Shown piece after piece: positions 8,075-17,438 of a stretch of DNA of 64,000 nt. The notes beneath the pieces are model-generated. The model did not search any database and was not told the origin of the DNA. It was given only the letters and a program-made list of their open reading frames with translations. Positions within the stretch are counted from its first letter, which is position 1. Each line of letters starts with the position of its first letter. The position numbers and the translations under genes were made by a program. Source of the DNA: Desulfogranum japonicum DSM 18378 (GTDB taxonomy: Bacteria; Desulfobacterota; Desulfobulbia; Desulfobulbales; Desulfobulbaceae); assembly GCF_000429945.1 (NCBI RefSeq), contig NZ_AUCV01000019.1:1-64000 (forward strand). The letters run 5' to 3'.

Positions 8075-9448
8075 CTAAAGGACATGGGCATTCACCATTG
8101 ACACCCCGCTGAGCATGGAGCCTACTATACCCAGATATCCCTGATCGGTTCCTGCAATATATAAATTTTCCCAGGGAGTTGCACCGGTTGCCAACTTTAC
8201 AGGGCTACCATAAATGGCCCCTCCTTTTTTACGGGTAAAACGCTCGATTGTAAGGGGGGTAAAACTATCCTGAAAGATAATATCCTGTTCATACGGACCG
8301 ATTATCTTACCAGCACTGACAACAGCTTCTTGTGCACACCGCTTTTTTTGCTCTTCATATTCGCTTTCAGACATGACACACCAATGCTGATAATTGGCAG
8401 CATTGGTCACCCGCACCTGCGGCTCAGTCTTCACAGGGAGTCCCTGAAAATTATCAGGAAAACAAATAACTCCCCACTGAGGCTCAAACAAAGCGGTTGG
8501 CCGCCGATAGTGAAAAGAGTCAGAATGGCTGTAAAAAATTATCGTTTCCCGTTCACGGGAAGAGACTGTCGTATCGGAACGGAGGACAGACAGCGTTTCC
8601 ATGAAGCTCATCTGACCGACATACTGCTGCATATCAGTCTGCCAACCTGTCAGGCGTATTGTTTCAGGCAGTCCTACAGTGGAAACAATATGATCAGCTG
8701 AAACTGTACTGCCATCAGCAAACCGTAACCGGTGAACCCTATTATGATCGTGCTCTATGCCTTCAACCGGTTTTTTATACCAGATTTCACCTCCAAACTG
8801 TTCGAATTGCTGCAATAAAAGCTGGAGAAAATCTTTGATTGTTCCTTCAGGACGAAAAAAACCCTCCTGGAAAATGGCACGGAACATAATGGTAAATTGT
8901 CCCAGATCCATATCATCTTCTTCTGCATTGCCATAGATCATTGTTGGCAGGAGCAGCATATGTTCAAGCAATTCATTTTCAAGATGCTGCTTCAAGAAAG
9001 CTTTTGCTGATTTCCATGGTTTCACAGAGAAGGAATCGTATTCACAGATATTCTTTTTCAGAACTCTGAACCGGTCAATCGCTTCTGGAAACGTTTGAGC
9101 AATTTCCTCTTCCAGCAGAGCAGGATCATTGGAAAAACGAAGCAATGCAGAAGGAAACTGAACCAGTGAGTGATTTTGCTGATTCGCTTTGAACGTTTTG
9201 CGTGACAGCTTGAGCTGGCGGAACAGGAGGTTGAGGGGAGCTCTTTTATCTCCTGGCGAGGCAAAATTCGTCATGGCATGAAGGCCGGTTTCGAAAAACC
9301 GGCCCTGCCTGTAATAATAGGAGTTCAGGCCTCCTGGCAGCGCATGTTGCTCGACGATCAGTGTTTTTACACCAAAACGGGCAGCACGTATCCCTGCTGC
9401 AATTCCTGAGAGTCCACAACCTATGATGAGAAGCTGATAATCAGCCAT
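8075..9448 (-). CDS. CrtI-like FAD-dependent oxidoreductase 2
   Basis: A 457-aa relative of the preceding protein. The N-terminal FAD motif reads LLIIGCGLSGIAAGIRAA, then LIVEQHALPGGLNS, and near the end YIAGTDQGYLGIVGSMLSG, the usual C-terminal FAD-contact region. It is clearly diverged from its neighbour across the middle, so the two are not a recent duplication and probably do different steps. Only 33 bp separate the genes. Pairs of CrtI-like proteins beside ACP, FabF, FabZ and FabG are a hallmark I recall for proposed ladderane gene clusters of anammox bacteria and for a related cluster of Desulfotalea. The exact chemistry is unknown. Confidence 0.8.
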   Translation of the reverse strand: MADYQLLIIGCGLSGIAAGIRAARFGVKTLIVEQHALPGGLNSYYYRQGRFFETGLHAMTNFASPGDKRAPLNLLFRQLKLSRKTFKANQQNHSLVQFPSALLRFSNDPALLEEEIAQTFPEAIDRFRVLKKNICEYDSFSVKPWKSAKAFLKQHLENELLEHMLLLPTMIYGNAEEDDMDLGQFTIMFRAIFQEGFFRPEGTIKDFLQLLLQQFEQFGGEIWYKKPVEGIEHDHNRVHRLRFADGSTVSADHIVSTVGLPETIRLTGWQTDMQQYVGQMSFMETLSVLRSDTTVSSRERETIIFYSHSDSFHYRRPTALFEPQWGVICFPDNFQGLPVKTEPQVRVTNAANYQHWCVMSESEYEEQKKRCAQEAVVSAGKIIGPYEQDIIFQDSFTPLTIERFTRKKGGAIYGSPVKLATGATPWENLYIAGTDQGYLGIVGSMLSGVSMVNAHVL

Positions 9449-9504
9449 AAAGGATATATCGTTCCCCTATGCCTAGACTTTGCAGTAACCTGGCAGCAAA
9501 AAAA

Positions 9505-9756
9505 TCAGGCGTCTTTCAGTTTTGGCTCCAGGTAGTTCACACAACTTGTCAGTGTTGCCAGTTCAGGATATTCATCTTCAGGAATCTGCAATTGATATCT
9601 CTTTCGTAACTCCATAACTATATCCAGAAAGTCCATGGAGTCCAGATCAAGCTGATCGCGCAGAGGAGCATCTGCATCTAAATTATCGAAATCTGCTTCT
9701 TCGTCTATTTCTTCAATGATTTCAAGGATAACGTCCTTAATTTCGTCACGAGTCAT
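9505..9756 (-). CDS. Acyl carrier protein, cluster-specific
   Basis: An 83-aa acidic carrier protein. The phosphopantetheine attachment site is Ser40 in DLDSMDF, where housekeeping ACPs usually have DSLD. The N-terminal helix is rich in Glu and Asp, as in the family. It has a clear ribosome binding site (GAGAGGAAC) and stands between the CrtI-like pair and fabF. A dedicated ACP implies that the chain built here is kept separate from normal membrane fatty acid synthesis. A terminator-like hairpin upstream may tune its level relative to fabF. Confidence 0.88.
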   Translation of the reverse strand: MTRDEIKDVILEIIEEIDEEADFDNLDADAPLRDQLDLDSMDFLDIVMELRKRYQLQIPEDEYPELATLTSCVNYLEPKLKDA

Positions 9757-9776
9757 TCCTGTTCCTCTCTATACAC

Positions 9777-9816
9777 AAAAGACCTGATCAGGAATCCAGT
9801 GAATTTGGATCAGGTC
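9777..9816 (-). terminator. Terminator-like hairpin between fabF and the ACP gene
   Basis: GACCTGATC (9781-9789) pairs with GATCAGGTC (9808-9816), with further pairing inside, and on the minus strand the stem is followed by TTTTG. It falls in the 165-bp gap between fabF and the ACP gene. Because the genes continue on the same strand, it is more likely a partial terminator or RNA-processing stem than the true end of the operon. If it is fully efficient, the ACP gene needs its own promoter. Confidence 0.55.
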
Positions 9817-9921
9817 AATAGTCGTTTATCAGTTATACAATGTCTGCCTTATTTTCAATCGTTACAGGAGAGAATAAAGCTGAGATTGGCGACAAAGCCG
9901 AAACCTTTACCATAGAAAAAG

Positions 9922-11172
9922 TTAGTTCGCCATAAATCTCTTGACAATGACCACTGAATTTATACCCAGCATTCCAAAGGAGTTATTGAGGATGGCGTTC
10001 ACCTGAGGTACCTCACGAGCCTCATTAATTACCAGGCCTCGTAAATCACAGGCAGGGTCCAGCTCTTCAATATTGATGGTAGGATGTACCATATTGTCGG
10101 TAAAGGAAGGCAAATTTCCCGCCAATTCAAGAACCCCTGCGGCCCCCATGGCATGGCCAATAGCTGACTTGGTATTATTAATCCATGTGTTGGTACAGGA
10201 GTTAAAAAGCTCTCCCACCGCGCGGCATTCCTCACCGTCGCCTTGCTTGGTTCCAGTGGCATGGGTATTAACAATGGTAATGTCTTCTGGAGACATCCCA
10301 GCTTTAGCCAACGCGGCTTCCATGCACTCTTTCTGCCTTGGCCCATGGGGCAGAACAAAATCCTTGGCATCGGAATTCATGGCATATCCGACGAGTTCAC
10401 CATAAATTTTTGCATTTCTTGCCAAGGCCTTGTCCAATCGTTCAAGTGTAAAAATACACCCTCCATCGGAGATAACGATACCATTTCGAGCGTTGTCAAA
10501 TGGGCGGCTGGCTTTTGTCGGATCTTCATGTTCAGCCAATGCTCCCTGAGCCTTAAAGCTGGCAAAAATCCCAAAAGATCCTGTACATTCAGAAAATCCG
10601 CCGCACAGTGCCAGATCGACTTCTCCGAGGCGCAGCATTTGTATCCCCTGAATCAAGGCGGCATTCCCGGCAGCGCAGGCAGCACCGATACTATAATGGG
10701 GTCCGGTGATTCCCAGATTCATTGTTATCTCGCCGGCAGGATTGTTGAGAACCGTTCGGGGATTATGATGATGAGTCCAGTAGTCCACATTATTTTCAAA
10801 TTGTCCGATATTGTAGACTTCGTTTTCAGTCTCAACGGTTCCGTGTTCCGTTAATCCGAGGTATACGCCGGTTCGGCTTTTATCATACTCATCAAAGGTG
10901 ATCCCTGCATCCTGCAAAGCTTCGTTGGCACAGTATACCGCAGTACAGCCAGCCCGTGTCCCCCGCTTATTTTCTCGTTTCTTCCGGTATCTGGTTTCAT
11001 CAAACTTGCAAATACCTGCCGGATGGGGCCCCATGTAACGCAGGTCAATGGTCCCTACTCCACTCTTACCAGCAAGAAGGTTTTGACGATACTCCTCCAA
11101 AGAAGAGGCACCTGGAGCAACCAACCCGACACCTGTTATTACGATACGCTGTGAATCTGATAAATCGGTCAT
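9922..11172 (-). CDS. FabF-like 3-oxoacyl-ACP synthase (KAS II family)
   Basis: A 416-aa beta-ketoacyl synthase. The active-site Cys166 sits in GAACAAGN, and the two His motifs are seen as NTHATGTKQGD and NTKSAIGHAMGAAG, giving the Cys-His-His triad of elongating condensing enzymes. It extends an acyl-ACP by two carbons with malonyl-ACP. As the first main gene of the cluster it pairs with the dedicated ACP downstream. The start ATG overlaps the stop of a small upstream frame by four bases (ATGA). A chain-length or unsaturation-specific FabF is likely, but specificity cannot be read from sequence alone. Confidence 0.87.
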   Translation of the reverse strand: MTDLSDSQRIVITGVGLVAPGASSLEEYRQNLLAGKSGVGTIDLRYMGPHPAGICKFDETRYRKKRENKRGTRAGCTAVYCANEALQDAGITFDEYDKSRTGVYLGLTEHGTVETENEVYNIGQFENNVDYWTHHHNPRTVLNNPAGEITMNLGITGPHYSIGAACAAGNAALIQGIQMLRLGEVDLALCGGFSECTGSFGIFASFKAQGALAEHEDPTKASRPFDNARNGIVISDGGCIFTLERLDKALARNAKIYGELVGYAMNSDAKDFVLPHGPRQKECMEAALAKAGMSPEDITIVNTHATGTKQGDGEECRAVGELFNSCTNTWINNTKSAIGHAMGAAGVLELAGNLPSFTDNMVHPTINIEELDPACDLRGLVINEAREVPQVNAILNNSFGMLGINSVVIVKRFMAN

Positions 11173-11396
11173 TCTCTATTTAAATTGTCTGTAAAACACA
11201 TATTGTCTTCAAGTCGTACGTCCTTAACAGCACAAAGTGCACATTCTGAACCTGCCGACCACTGCTGAGTTCCAATTCCTTTAGCCAGAATTTCCCATGA
11301 AAAGATGTAACTGCAACGACGAATTGCCGGTATATAGCTGTAGTTGCCTGTTTGAGACACGTTGGCGACTCTACAGATGCTGCACCACAACTTCAC
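11169..11396 (-). CDS. Possible small Cys-rich protein coupled to fabF
   Basis: A 75-aa frame that begins with GTG and ends with TGA overlapping the fabF ATG (ATGA). It contains CSIC near the N-terminus and CALC further on, a spacing that could bind a metal. No domain is recognised, and there is no strong ribosome binding site, so it may be a chance frame. The four-base overlap with fabF is the main reason to keep it. Confidence 0.25.
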   Translation of the reverse strand: MKLWCSICRVANVSQTGNYSYIPAIRRCSYIFSWEILAKGIGTQQWSAGSECALCAVKDVRLEDNMCFTDNLNRE

Positions 11397-11421
11397 TCAG
11401 CAGAGCGAGGCTTGAAAAAGT

Positions 11422-11458
11422 ATAAAAATACTCTTTGCATGGACAATATAAAGAGTAT
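11422..11458 (-). terminator. Rho-independent terminator after alaS
   Basis: ATACTCTTT (11428-11436) and AAAGAGTAT (11450-11458) form a perfect 9-bp stem with a 13-nt loop. On the minus strand it is followed by TTTTATA. It lies about 45 bp after the alaS stop, isolating alaS from the fabF cluster downstream. Confidence 0.75.
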
Positions 11459-11503
11459 GACCTATACAATTTTATTGCAGAAACATCATAAGAACTACAG
11501 GCA

Positions 11504-14149
11504 CTATTTCAGGAGCTGCTGCACAATTTCGGGAACTTTTGCCATAGCCTCATCAAGTTTATCAGGCATTGAGCCACCAGCTTGAGCCATGTCAGGACGT
11601 CCTCCACCCTTTCCACCTACTATAGCTGCGACCTCTTTAACCACATCACCAGCCTTAATTTTTGAGGTCATATCTTTGGAAACAATAGCCAAAAGCGCAG
11701 CTTTTCCCCCAAAAGCACCACCGAGGACAGCGACACCAGACGACAGCTTATCCCGAACTTTATCCCCGATTTCGCGTAGAGTTTTCGGACTGTCCAATTG
11801 TACCAGAGAGGCCACCACAGGAACACCCTCGACCTCAACAGATCCTGCAATCATATCATCCAGATTGGCCAGGGACATGGAAGCGTTAAGAGAAGCGATC
11901 TCTTTTTCAAGCTCTTTCTGACGTCGAAACAGTGTCTTGATTTTATCTGCCGCACTATCAAGGGGTGCAGCGACTGCATCTGTAACCGCAGCGACCTGAT
12001 TCACCAAAGTATGCATCCAGGCAATAGCTTCGGGGCCAGTCACAGCTTCAATTCTTCTTACACCAGCGGCAATCCCTGTTTCATGAATGATTTTAAAAAG
12101 CCCTATATTCCCGGTAGCTGATGTGTGGGTGCCACCGCAAAGCTCCTTGCTGAACTCTCCTATGGTAACCACTCGCACTTCATCCCCGTATTTTTCCCCA
12201 AACAGCGCAGTCGCCCCTTCTGAAATGGCCTGCTCCCGTTTCAGAACGTCTGTTTGAACAGATGCATTTTCACGGATTTTGGCATTCACTATCTGCTCAA
12301 TACGAACAATTTCTTCGGCGGTTATTGGAGAAAAATGTGTAAAATCAAATCGCAGTCGTTTACCATCAACCAACGAACCAGCCTGCTTGACATGATCTCC
12401 CAACACCTGTTTTAAGGCAGCATGTAGCAAGTGTGTTGCTGTATGATTCAAAGCCACATCGTTTCTTCGAGCTGCTACCGTCAAGGTTACATCTTGCCCT
12501 TGCTTCAACACCCCCTGGGTGACCACACCATGCTGAAGGATAATTCCTTCAGCAGGAGAACTTGTCTGCTCTACCTGCATCATCCCATCAGCCCAAACAA
12601 TCTTACCGCAATCACCGATCTGTCCACCTGATTCTGCATAGAATGGAGTCTTTTCACAAACTACCCGAACATGGCTCCCCTCTTTCGCACTATCAATCAG
12701 CACCCCTTGCTCATCAAGAATGCCTACCACTGAGCTGTTTTCAGATGTTGAAGCGTACCCTGTAAACCCACATACTGTTTCCTTATCAAGAAGAGTAAGT
12801 ATGCCTTTGTCCAGATGGTCGACATCACTGCCCTTCCATGATTTCCTGGACTGCTCGCGCTGCTGCTGCATGGCAAAATCAAAACCTTTCTGATCAAAAC
12901 CTACTCCGCGCTCAATGGCGATATCTCGAACAATATCGACAGGGAAACCGTATGTGTCATAGAGTTTAAAAATAAAATTGCCATCAATGGTAACGTTGTC
13001 AGCCTGCTCTTTTCGAAGTCGTCCAATCTCCTGATCGAGTTTTTGGAGTCCATTGTCCAAGGTCTCGCCAAAACGTTTCTCTTCATTTGTTACGACCTTT
13101 GCAAGCAGCTCAGTTGTTTCTGCAAGGTGCGGATAGGCCTCAACCATATTTTCAGTAACCAGAGCACAAACACCAGGAAAAAAAGAATCCAATCCAAGGG
13201 AACGTCCATATCGGATTGCTCGACGCATAATCCTGCGTAATACATACCCCCTTCCTTCGTTGGATGGCAGCACACCATCAGCTACAAGAAAAGTAGTTGC
13301 TCTTGCATGATCGGCAATGACCCGGAGAGAGACATCATCCTGATCATTTTCATGATATTTTTTCCCTGCAAGACTGGCGATATAGTCGATCAACTGTGTA
13401 AACAGATCGCAATCGAAATTATTGAATTTTCCCTGCAGGACCGCGGCTACACGCTCCAACCCCATACCTGTATCGATGGAAGGTTTGGGCAGAGGAGTCA
13501 TATTACCCTGTTCATCGCGATTAAACTGCATGAACACGAGATTCCATAACTCCAGATAACGGTCACAATCACAACCCAGAACACAGTCAGGTTTTCCGCA
13601 ACCGACTGCCTCTCCCTGATCGATATGGATCTCAGAACAAGGCCCGCATGGCCCGGTATCCCCCATGGCCCAGAAGTTATCCTTTTCTCCCATCCGAACA
13701 ATTCTGCCCGGTGGCAGATTTTCTACCTGTTCCCACAAACTATAGGCTTCATCATCATCCTCATACACCGAAACCCAAAGTTTTTGGGGGTCAATACCTA
13801 GTTCAACCGTGAGAAATTCCCAGGCAAAAGCAATGGCTTCCTTTTTAAAATAATCGCCAAACGAAAAATTACCCAGCATCTCAAAAAATGTATGATGACG
13901 GGCTGTATAGCCAACATTTTCGAGATCATTATGTTTTCCACCGGCACGCACACAGGCCTGGGCAGTGGTCGCACGAAGATATGGCCGCTGCTCTTCCCCC
14001 ATGAACACTTTTTTAAACTGAACCATGCCTGAATTAGCAAAGAGCAGAGTAGGATCATCATGGGGTACCAATGAGGAAGATGACACCACTGTATGTTGTT
14101 TTTGTTCAAAATATTGCAGGAAACGTCTTCTGATCTCTTTTCCAGTCAT
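11504..14149 (-). CDS. alaS: Alanyl-tRNA synthetase
   Basis: An 881-aa class II synthetase of full length that charges tRNA-Ala in the cytoplasm. The N-terminal FFEQKQHTVVSSSSL and GMVQFK segments belong to the catalytic core, MGDTGPCGPCSEIH is a characteristic AlaRS motif, and the editing domain has HTATHLLH plus the zinc-type CGGTH. The C-terminal C-Ala domain ends with GGGRPDMAQAGG. It appears to be transcribed alone: a terminator follows it and about 590 bp separate it from the acs stop upstream. Nothing is unusual apart from its position between two lipid or acetyl-CoA related loci. Confidence 0.97.
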   Translation of the reverse strand: MTGKEIRRRFLQYFEQKQHTVVSSSSLVPHDDPTLLFANSGMVQFKKVFMGEEQRPYLRATTAQACVRAGGKHNDLENVGYTARHHTFFEMLGNFSFGDYFKKEAIAFAWEFLTVELGIDPQKLWVSVYEDDDEAYSLWEQVENLPPGRIVRMGEKDNFWAMGDTGPCGPCSEIHIDQGEAVGCGKPDCVLGCDCDRYLELWNLVFMQFNRDEQGNMTPLPKPSIDTGMGLERVAAVLQGKFNNFDCDLFTQLIDYIASLAGKKYHENDQDDVSLRVIADHARATTFLVADGVLPSNEGRGYVLRRIMRRAIRYGRSLGLDSFFPGVCALVTENMVEAYPHLAETTELLAKVVTNEEKRFGETLDNGLQKLDQEIGRLRKEQADNVTIDGNFIFKLYDTYGFPVDIVRDIAIERGVGFDQKGFDFAMQQQREQSRKSWKGSDVDHLDKGILTLLDKETVCGFTGYASTSENSSVVGILDEQGVLIDSAKEGSHVRVVCEKTPFYAESGGQIGDCGKIVWADGMMQVEQTSSPAEGIILQHGVVTQGVLKQGQDVTLTVAARRNDVALNHTATHLLHAALKQVLGDHVKQAGSLVDGKRLRFDFTHFSPITAEEIVRIEQIVNAKIRENASVQTDVLKREQAISEGATALFGEKYGDEVRVVTIGEFSKELCGGTHTSATGNIGLFKIIHETGIAAGVRRIEAVTGPEAIAWMHTLVNQVAAVTDAVAAPLDSAADKIKTLFRRQKELEKEIASLNASMSLANLDDMIAGSVEVEGVPVVASLVQLDSPKTLREIGDKVRDKLSSGVAVLGGAFGGKAALLAIVSKDMTSKIKAGDVVKEVAAIVGGKGGGRPDMAQAGGSMPDKLDEAMAKVPEIVQQLLK

Positions 14150-14659
14150 CGCTCAGCAAAAAGTAAAAGTTTACATGGAACCAGAATACCTGGCACGCAC
14201 AATTAGTCCGGATTTCTTACACACGTATTTTGCTGCAGCAGCACGGATCGAATTTGCGTTCGTAATAATGCCTCGTAACTGTCGGCACCTAAGCTACTGC
14301 AGTAAATCCACTCGCCCGGCAGGGTGACTTTGAGTTTGCATGCAAAGTGCTCTGCCTTTACAGCCCTCAGCTTTCTTCCACAAATTTAACCAATTACCCT
14401 ACTCTTCAAAAAAACGAAAAAGTACCGGGCCAGCCTCTAATCCATCCTGAACACCAGAGTGGTCACAAAAATTAACTCTTCATGATATACATGAAATCTC
14501 CTAATGCCAATAAAAAAACAACGTCTCCACGCAGAGGACTCTTGAAGACTGATAGAAAAAGAGCAGACATCAGGCCGATCTGCATACCAAGCTTCAGCAT
14601 ACTGGTACTACTCTCGCGATTGAACTGAACAACGACAGGAGCAACACAAAGCAGCAGAT
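14150..14659. other. Intergenic region between acs and alaS
   Basis: No convincing gene. A 119-codon frame on the minus strand (14472-14831) overlaps the acs 3' end and runs straight through the acs terminator. Its last 42 codons, from an ATG at 14600, could encode a small hydrophobic peptide but lack a ribosome binding site. The alaS promoter must lie in the part nearest 14150; I could not pick a clear -35/-10 pair. Confidence 0.4.
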
Positions 14660-14694
14660 AAAAAAACAGGCAGAGCGAAAACGCCCTGCCTGTT
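14660..14694 (-). terminator. Rho-independent terminator after acs
   Basis: A 13-bp stem made of AACAGGCAGAGCG and CGCCCTGCCTGTT with an AAAA loop, followed on the minus strand by a run of T. One wobble pair is the only irregularity. It begins about 45 bp after the acs stop. Confidence 0.85.
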
Positions 14695-14739
14695 GATATC
14701 CATGCTATTTGCAGTGGGGTGTCTAGATTACCGCCCTGT

Positions 14740-16728
14740 CTATTGATCCAGCTTTTTCTTCCCCTCAACCAGTTGGTCAACCACCGACGGATCCGCAAGC
14801 GTTGATGTGTCGCCAAAATCTGCAAAATCATTGGCAGCGATCTTGCGTAGGATACGACGCATGATTTTTCCGGACCGAGTTTTGGGAAGCCCGGGAGCCC
14901 ACTGAATCGCCTCAGGAGTTGCGATCGGACCTATTTCCTTACGCACATGAGTTCGTAACTCAGCGAGAAGCTCATCAGTCTCTTCAGCCCAACTCATCAA
15001 AGTAACATAGGCAAAAATAGCCTGCCCTTTAATGGGATGCGGCATACCTACTGCAGCTGCTTCAGCAACAGCCTCATGGGACACCAAGGCGGATTCGATT
15101 TCGGCTGTCCCCAAACGATGTCCGCTGACATTAATGACATCATCAAGACGACCCATTATCCAAAAATACCCATCCTCATCACGCCGGGCACCGTCCTCTG
15201 GATCGTAAATGCCTTCATAGCGGCTAAAATATGTTTTCTTGTATCGCTCCGGATCCCCAAATACCCCCCTGAGCATCCCTGGCCACGGCCTGCGAATGAC
15301 AAGATGCCCGCCTTCATTGGGGCCGGCCTCATTCCCTTCTTCATTGAGAATAGCGGCATCAATGCCGGGAAGGGGGTAACTTGCAGATCCTGGCTTCAAC
15401 GGTGTCGCATAGGGAAGCGGTGAAATCATAATTCCACCGGTTTCTGTTTGCCACCATGTATCCACAATGGGAAGTTGCTCTTTTCCCACATTCACGTAAT
15501 ACCACATCCAGGCTTCAGGATTGATCGGCTCTCCCACAGAACCGAGAACGCGCAGACTGGACATATCATGGCGTTGCGTATGTTCTTCGCCTTCACGCAT
15601 CAGTGCACGAATAGCTGTCGGTGCCGTATAAAATATGCTGACTTTGAATTTTTCAACAATTTTCCAGAACCTGTCAGGAGCCGGATAATTAGGTACACCC
15701 TCGAACATCACAGTGGTTGCGCCCAAACCAAGTGGTCCATAGAGAATATAACTGTGACCGGTAATCCACCCAATATCTGCCGTACACCAGTAAACATCGT
15801 CATCCTTGAGATCAAACACCCATTGACACGTATGCATGGCATATGTCAGATACCCACCCGTAGTATGCACCACGCCTTTCGGCTTTCCGGTGGAGCCTGA
15901 AGTGTAAAGGATAAAGAGCAGATCTTCACTGTCCATAGGTTCGGGAGCGCATTCTGTCGTAATATCATCGGCAGCGACTTCTTCATGCCACCAGGTATCG
16001 CGGCCATCCTGCATCTCAATGGCAGTGTTTCCACGATTGACAACAATGCAACTTTCCACACTAACGCACTCCTGGAGTGCTTCATCAGCATTTGCCTTCA
16101 GAGGAATGGCCTTGCCAGCCCGCAGTACGGCATCTGCTGTAATCAACACCTTCGCCTCACAATCCTGGATACGACTCTGCAGGGCAACGGCAGAAAAACC
16201 TGCGAAGACAACCGAATGTACAGCCCCCAGTCTTGTACAGGCGAGCAAGGCGATGGCCAACTCAGGAACCATCGGCAAATAAATAGCGACCCGGTCACCC
16301 TTCTTAACGCCTTTCTTTTTTAATACATTGGCAAAGCGACAAACCTCGGAATGCAGCATCTGATAGGTATATACCTTGACATCTTCCTCTGGTTCTCCTT
16401 GCCAGATTATGGCAGCTTTGTTCCGCCTGCCATCGGTTAAGTGACGATCGAGACAGTTGGCTGACACATTGAGCTTTCCACCTTTGAACCACTGCACTTC
16501 CGGCACTGTCAGGTCGGCTTCTACAACTGCATCCCATTTTTTATCCCAAGTGACTAGCTCTTCTGCCCTCTCTGCCCAAAAAACCTCGGGATCATCCATG
16601 GATCTCTTATACGCTTTACGATAATCATCCAAAGACTTGACCCAAGCCTGCTCACGCCCCTTCTGAGGCGGATCAAACGTTTTCCCTTCACTTAACAAAC
16701 TTGTGATTTTGTCTTCCTGCGCGCTCAT
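14740..16728 (-). CDS. acs: Acetyl-CoA synthetase (AMP-forming)
   Basis: A 662-aa ANL-family enzyme activating acetate to acetyl-CoA with ATP through acetyl-AMP. The ATP-binding loop [10 protein letters not shown], the WWQTETGG motif and the C-terminal SGKIMRR segment, with the Lys that is reversibly acetylated in this family, are all visible. Length matches the standard enzyme. The ATG follows a GAGGGAC ribosome binding site, and an inverted repeat sits right after the candidate -10 in the leader. It supplies acetyl-CoA for biosynthesis or for complete oxidation; the adjacent lipid cluster would be a consumer, though the terminator and alaS separate them. Confidence 0.96.
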   Translation of the reverse strand: MSAQEDKITSLLSEGKTFDPPQKGREQAWVKSLDDYRKAYKRSMDDPEVFWAERAEELVTWDKKWDAVVEADLTVPEVQWFKGGKLNVSANCLDRHLTDGRRNKAAIIWQGEPEEDVKVYTYQMLHSEVCRFANVLKKKGVKKGDRVAIYLPMVPELAIALLACTRLGAVHSVVFAGFSAVALQSRIQDCEAKVLITADAVLRAGKAIPLKANADEALQECVSVESCIVVNRGNTAIEMQDGRDTWWHEEVAADDITTECAPEPMDSEDLLFILYTSGSTGKPKGVVHTTGGYLTYAMHTCQWVFDLKDDDVYWCTADIGWITGHSYILYGPLGLGATTVMFEGVPNYPAPDRFWKIVEKFKVSIFYTAPTAIRALMREGEEHTQRHDMSSLRVLGSVGEPINPEAWMWYYVNVGKEQLPIVDTWWQTETGGIMISPLPYATPLKPGSASYPLPGIDAAILNEEGNEAGPNEGGHLVIRRPWPGMLRGVFGDPERYKKTYFSRYEGIYDPEDGARRDEDGYFWIMGRLDDVINVSGHRLGTAEIESALVSHEAVAEAAAVGMPHPIKGQAIFAYVTLMSWAEETDELLAELRTHVRKEIGPIATPEAIQWAPGLPKTRSGKIMRRILRKIAANDFADFGDTSTLADPSVVDQLVEGKKKLDQ

Positions 16729-17438
16729 ATGTCCCTCAATTGAAGCTTTGGGTGAAACGTTCTTCCTTTCAATGGTCTACTGAAAGAAAAACTGACGGAA
16801 TGGCCCTGTTTATCTGTCGCACTCTCGATTTCTGCCGGCCAATGAAGAAAGAAAATCGAACGTTATCAGGAACCTCCCTTTCCTGATAAGATTATACGAG
16901 TAATCTTCAAAGCCTGTTTTGTCAAGCGCTATGAAGAGGTTGCGGTTCCCATTCCAGGCCGAAAATCCTTATATGCGACCCCATTGCAAAAGCTCTGCGA
17001 TTACAAAACCAGGCAACTAAACATACTGTTTTATCTAACAGTTAACTCAATAATCCGGAAAAAGACTGCACCTGTCACAGGCCTGCAGAGGTACACATGT
17101 TGGACCATCATTTTTTTTTATTTTTTCACCAGATTCACATCAGATTTGCTTATGCAAAACTTTTCTAGACTCCTGCAAAATAAACTCCGCAACAGAATTC
17201 TACCTCCAATCTGAACCATCATTCATCCCTCCCTTCCCTAAGCATTCCTTCTCATACTTGACACCTGCTCCAGGCTGATGGATAATTTTATACAAACCAG
17301 TGCATTTCAATAAATACCTGTCCAAAAAGCAACTCCCTTGAGGAACCACTTCCAATCGGTAAAGGGTGAAGACGTACCATCCCTGGAGAGAAAGGAAATT
17401 TGTCGTCGGCCCGACAGGCGAGGTAAACGAGGAACACT
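16729..17438. other. Divergent intergenic region acs / MMPL exporter
   Basis: A 710-bp region with no supported gene. The acs side holds TATAAT (minus strand, 16891-16896), a TTGACA 23 bp further upstream (too far for a standard promoter) and the dyad listed separately. The exporter side is AT-rich with long T-runs around 17110-17130. Short frames here lack ribosome binding sites or recognisable domains. Confidence 0.45.
16863..16889. promoter_or_regulatory. Inverted repeat at the acs promoter start site
   Basis: TTATCAGGAA (16863-16872) and TTCCTGATAA (16880-16889) are perfect 10-bp arms separated by 7 bp. The element begins directly downstream of the minus-strand TATAAT (16891-16896), so it would overlap the transcription start of acs. 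It may be an operator for a dimeric repressor, or a leader hairpin. Confidence 0.45.

Noticed and set aside
14472-14831. 119-codon minus-strand frame with a hydrophobic C-terminal half
   Set aside because: It overlaps the acs 3' end in another frame and runs through the acs terminator, whose T-run explains the Phe/Leu-rich stretch. No ribosome binding site was seen before its internal ATG codons.
16896-16925. TTGACA and TATAAT as the acs promoter pair
   Set aside because: The spacing is 23 bp, well over the normal 16-18 bp. Only the -10 element is kept as suggestive.
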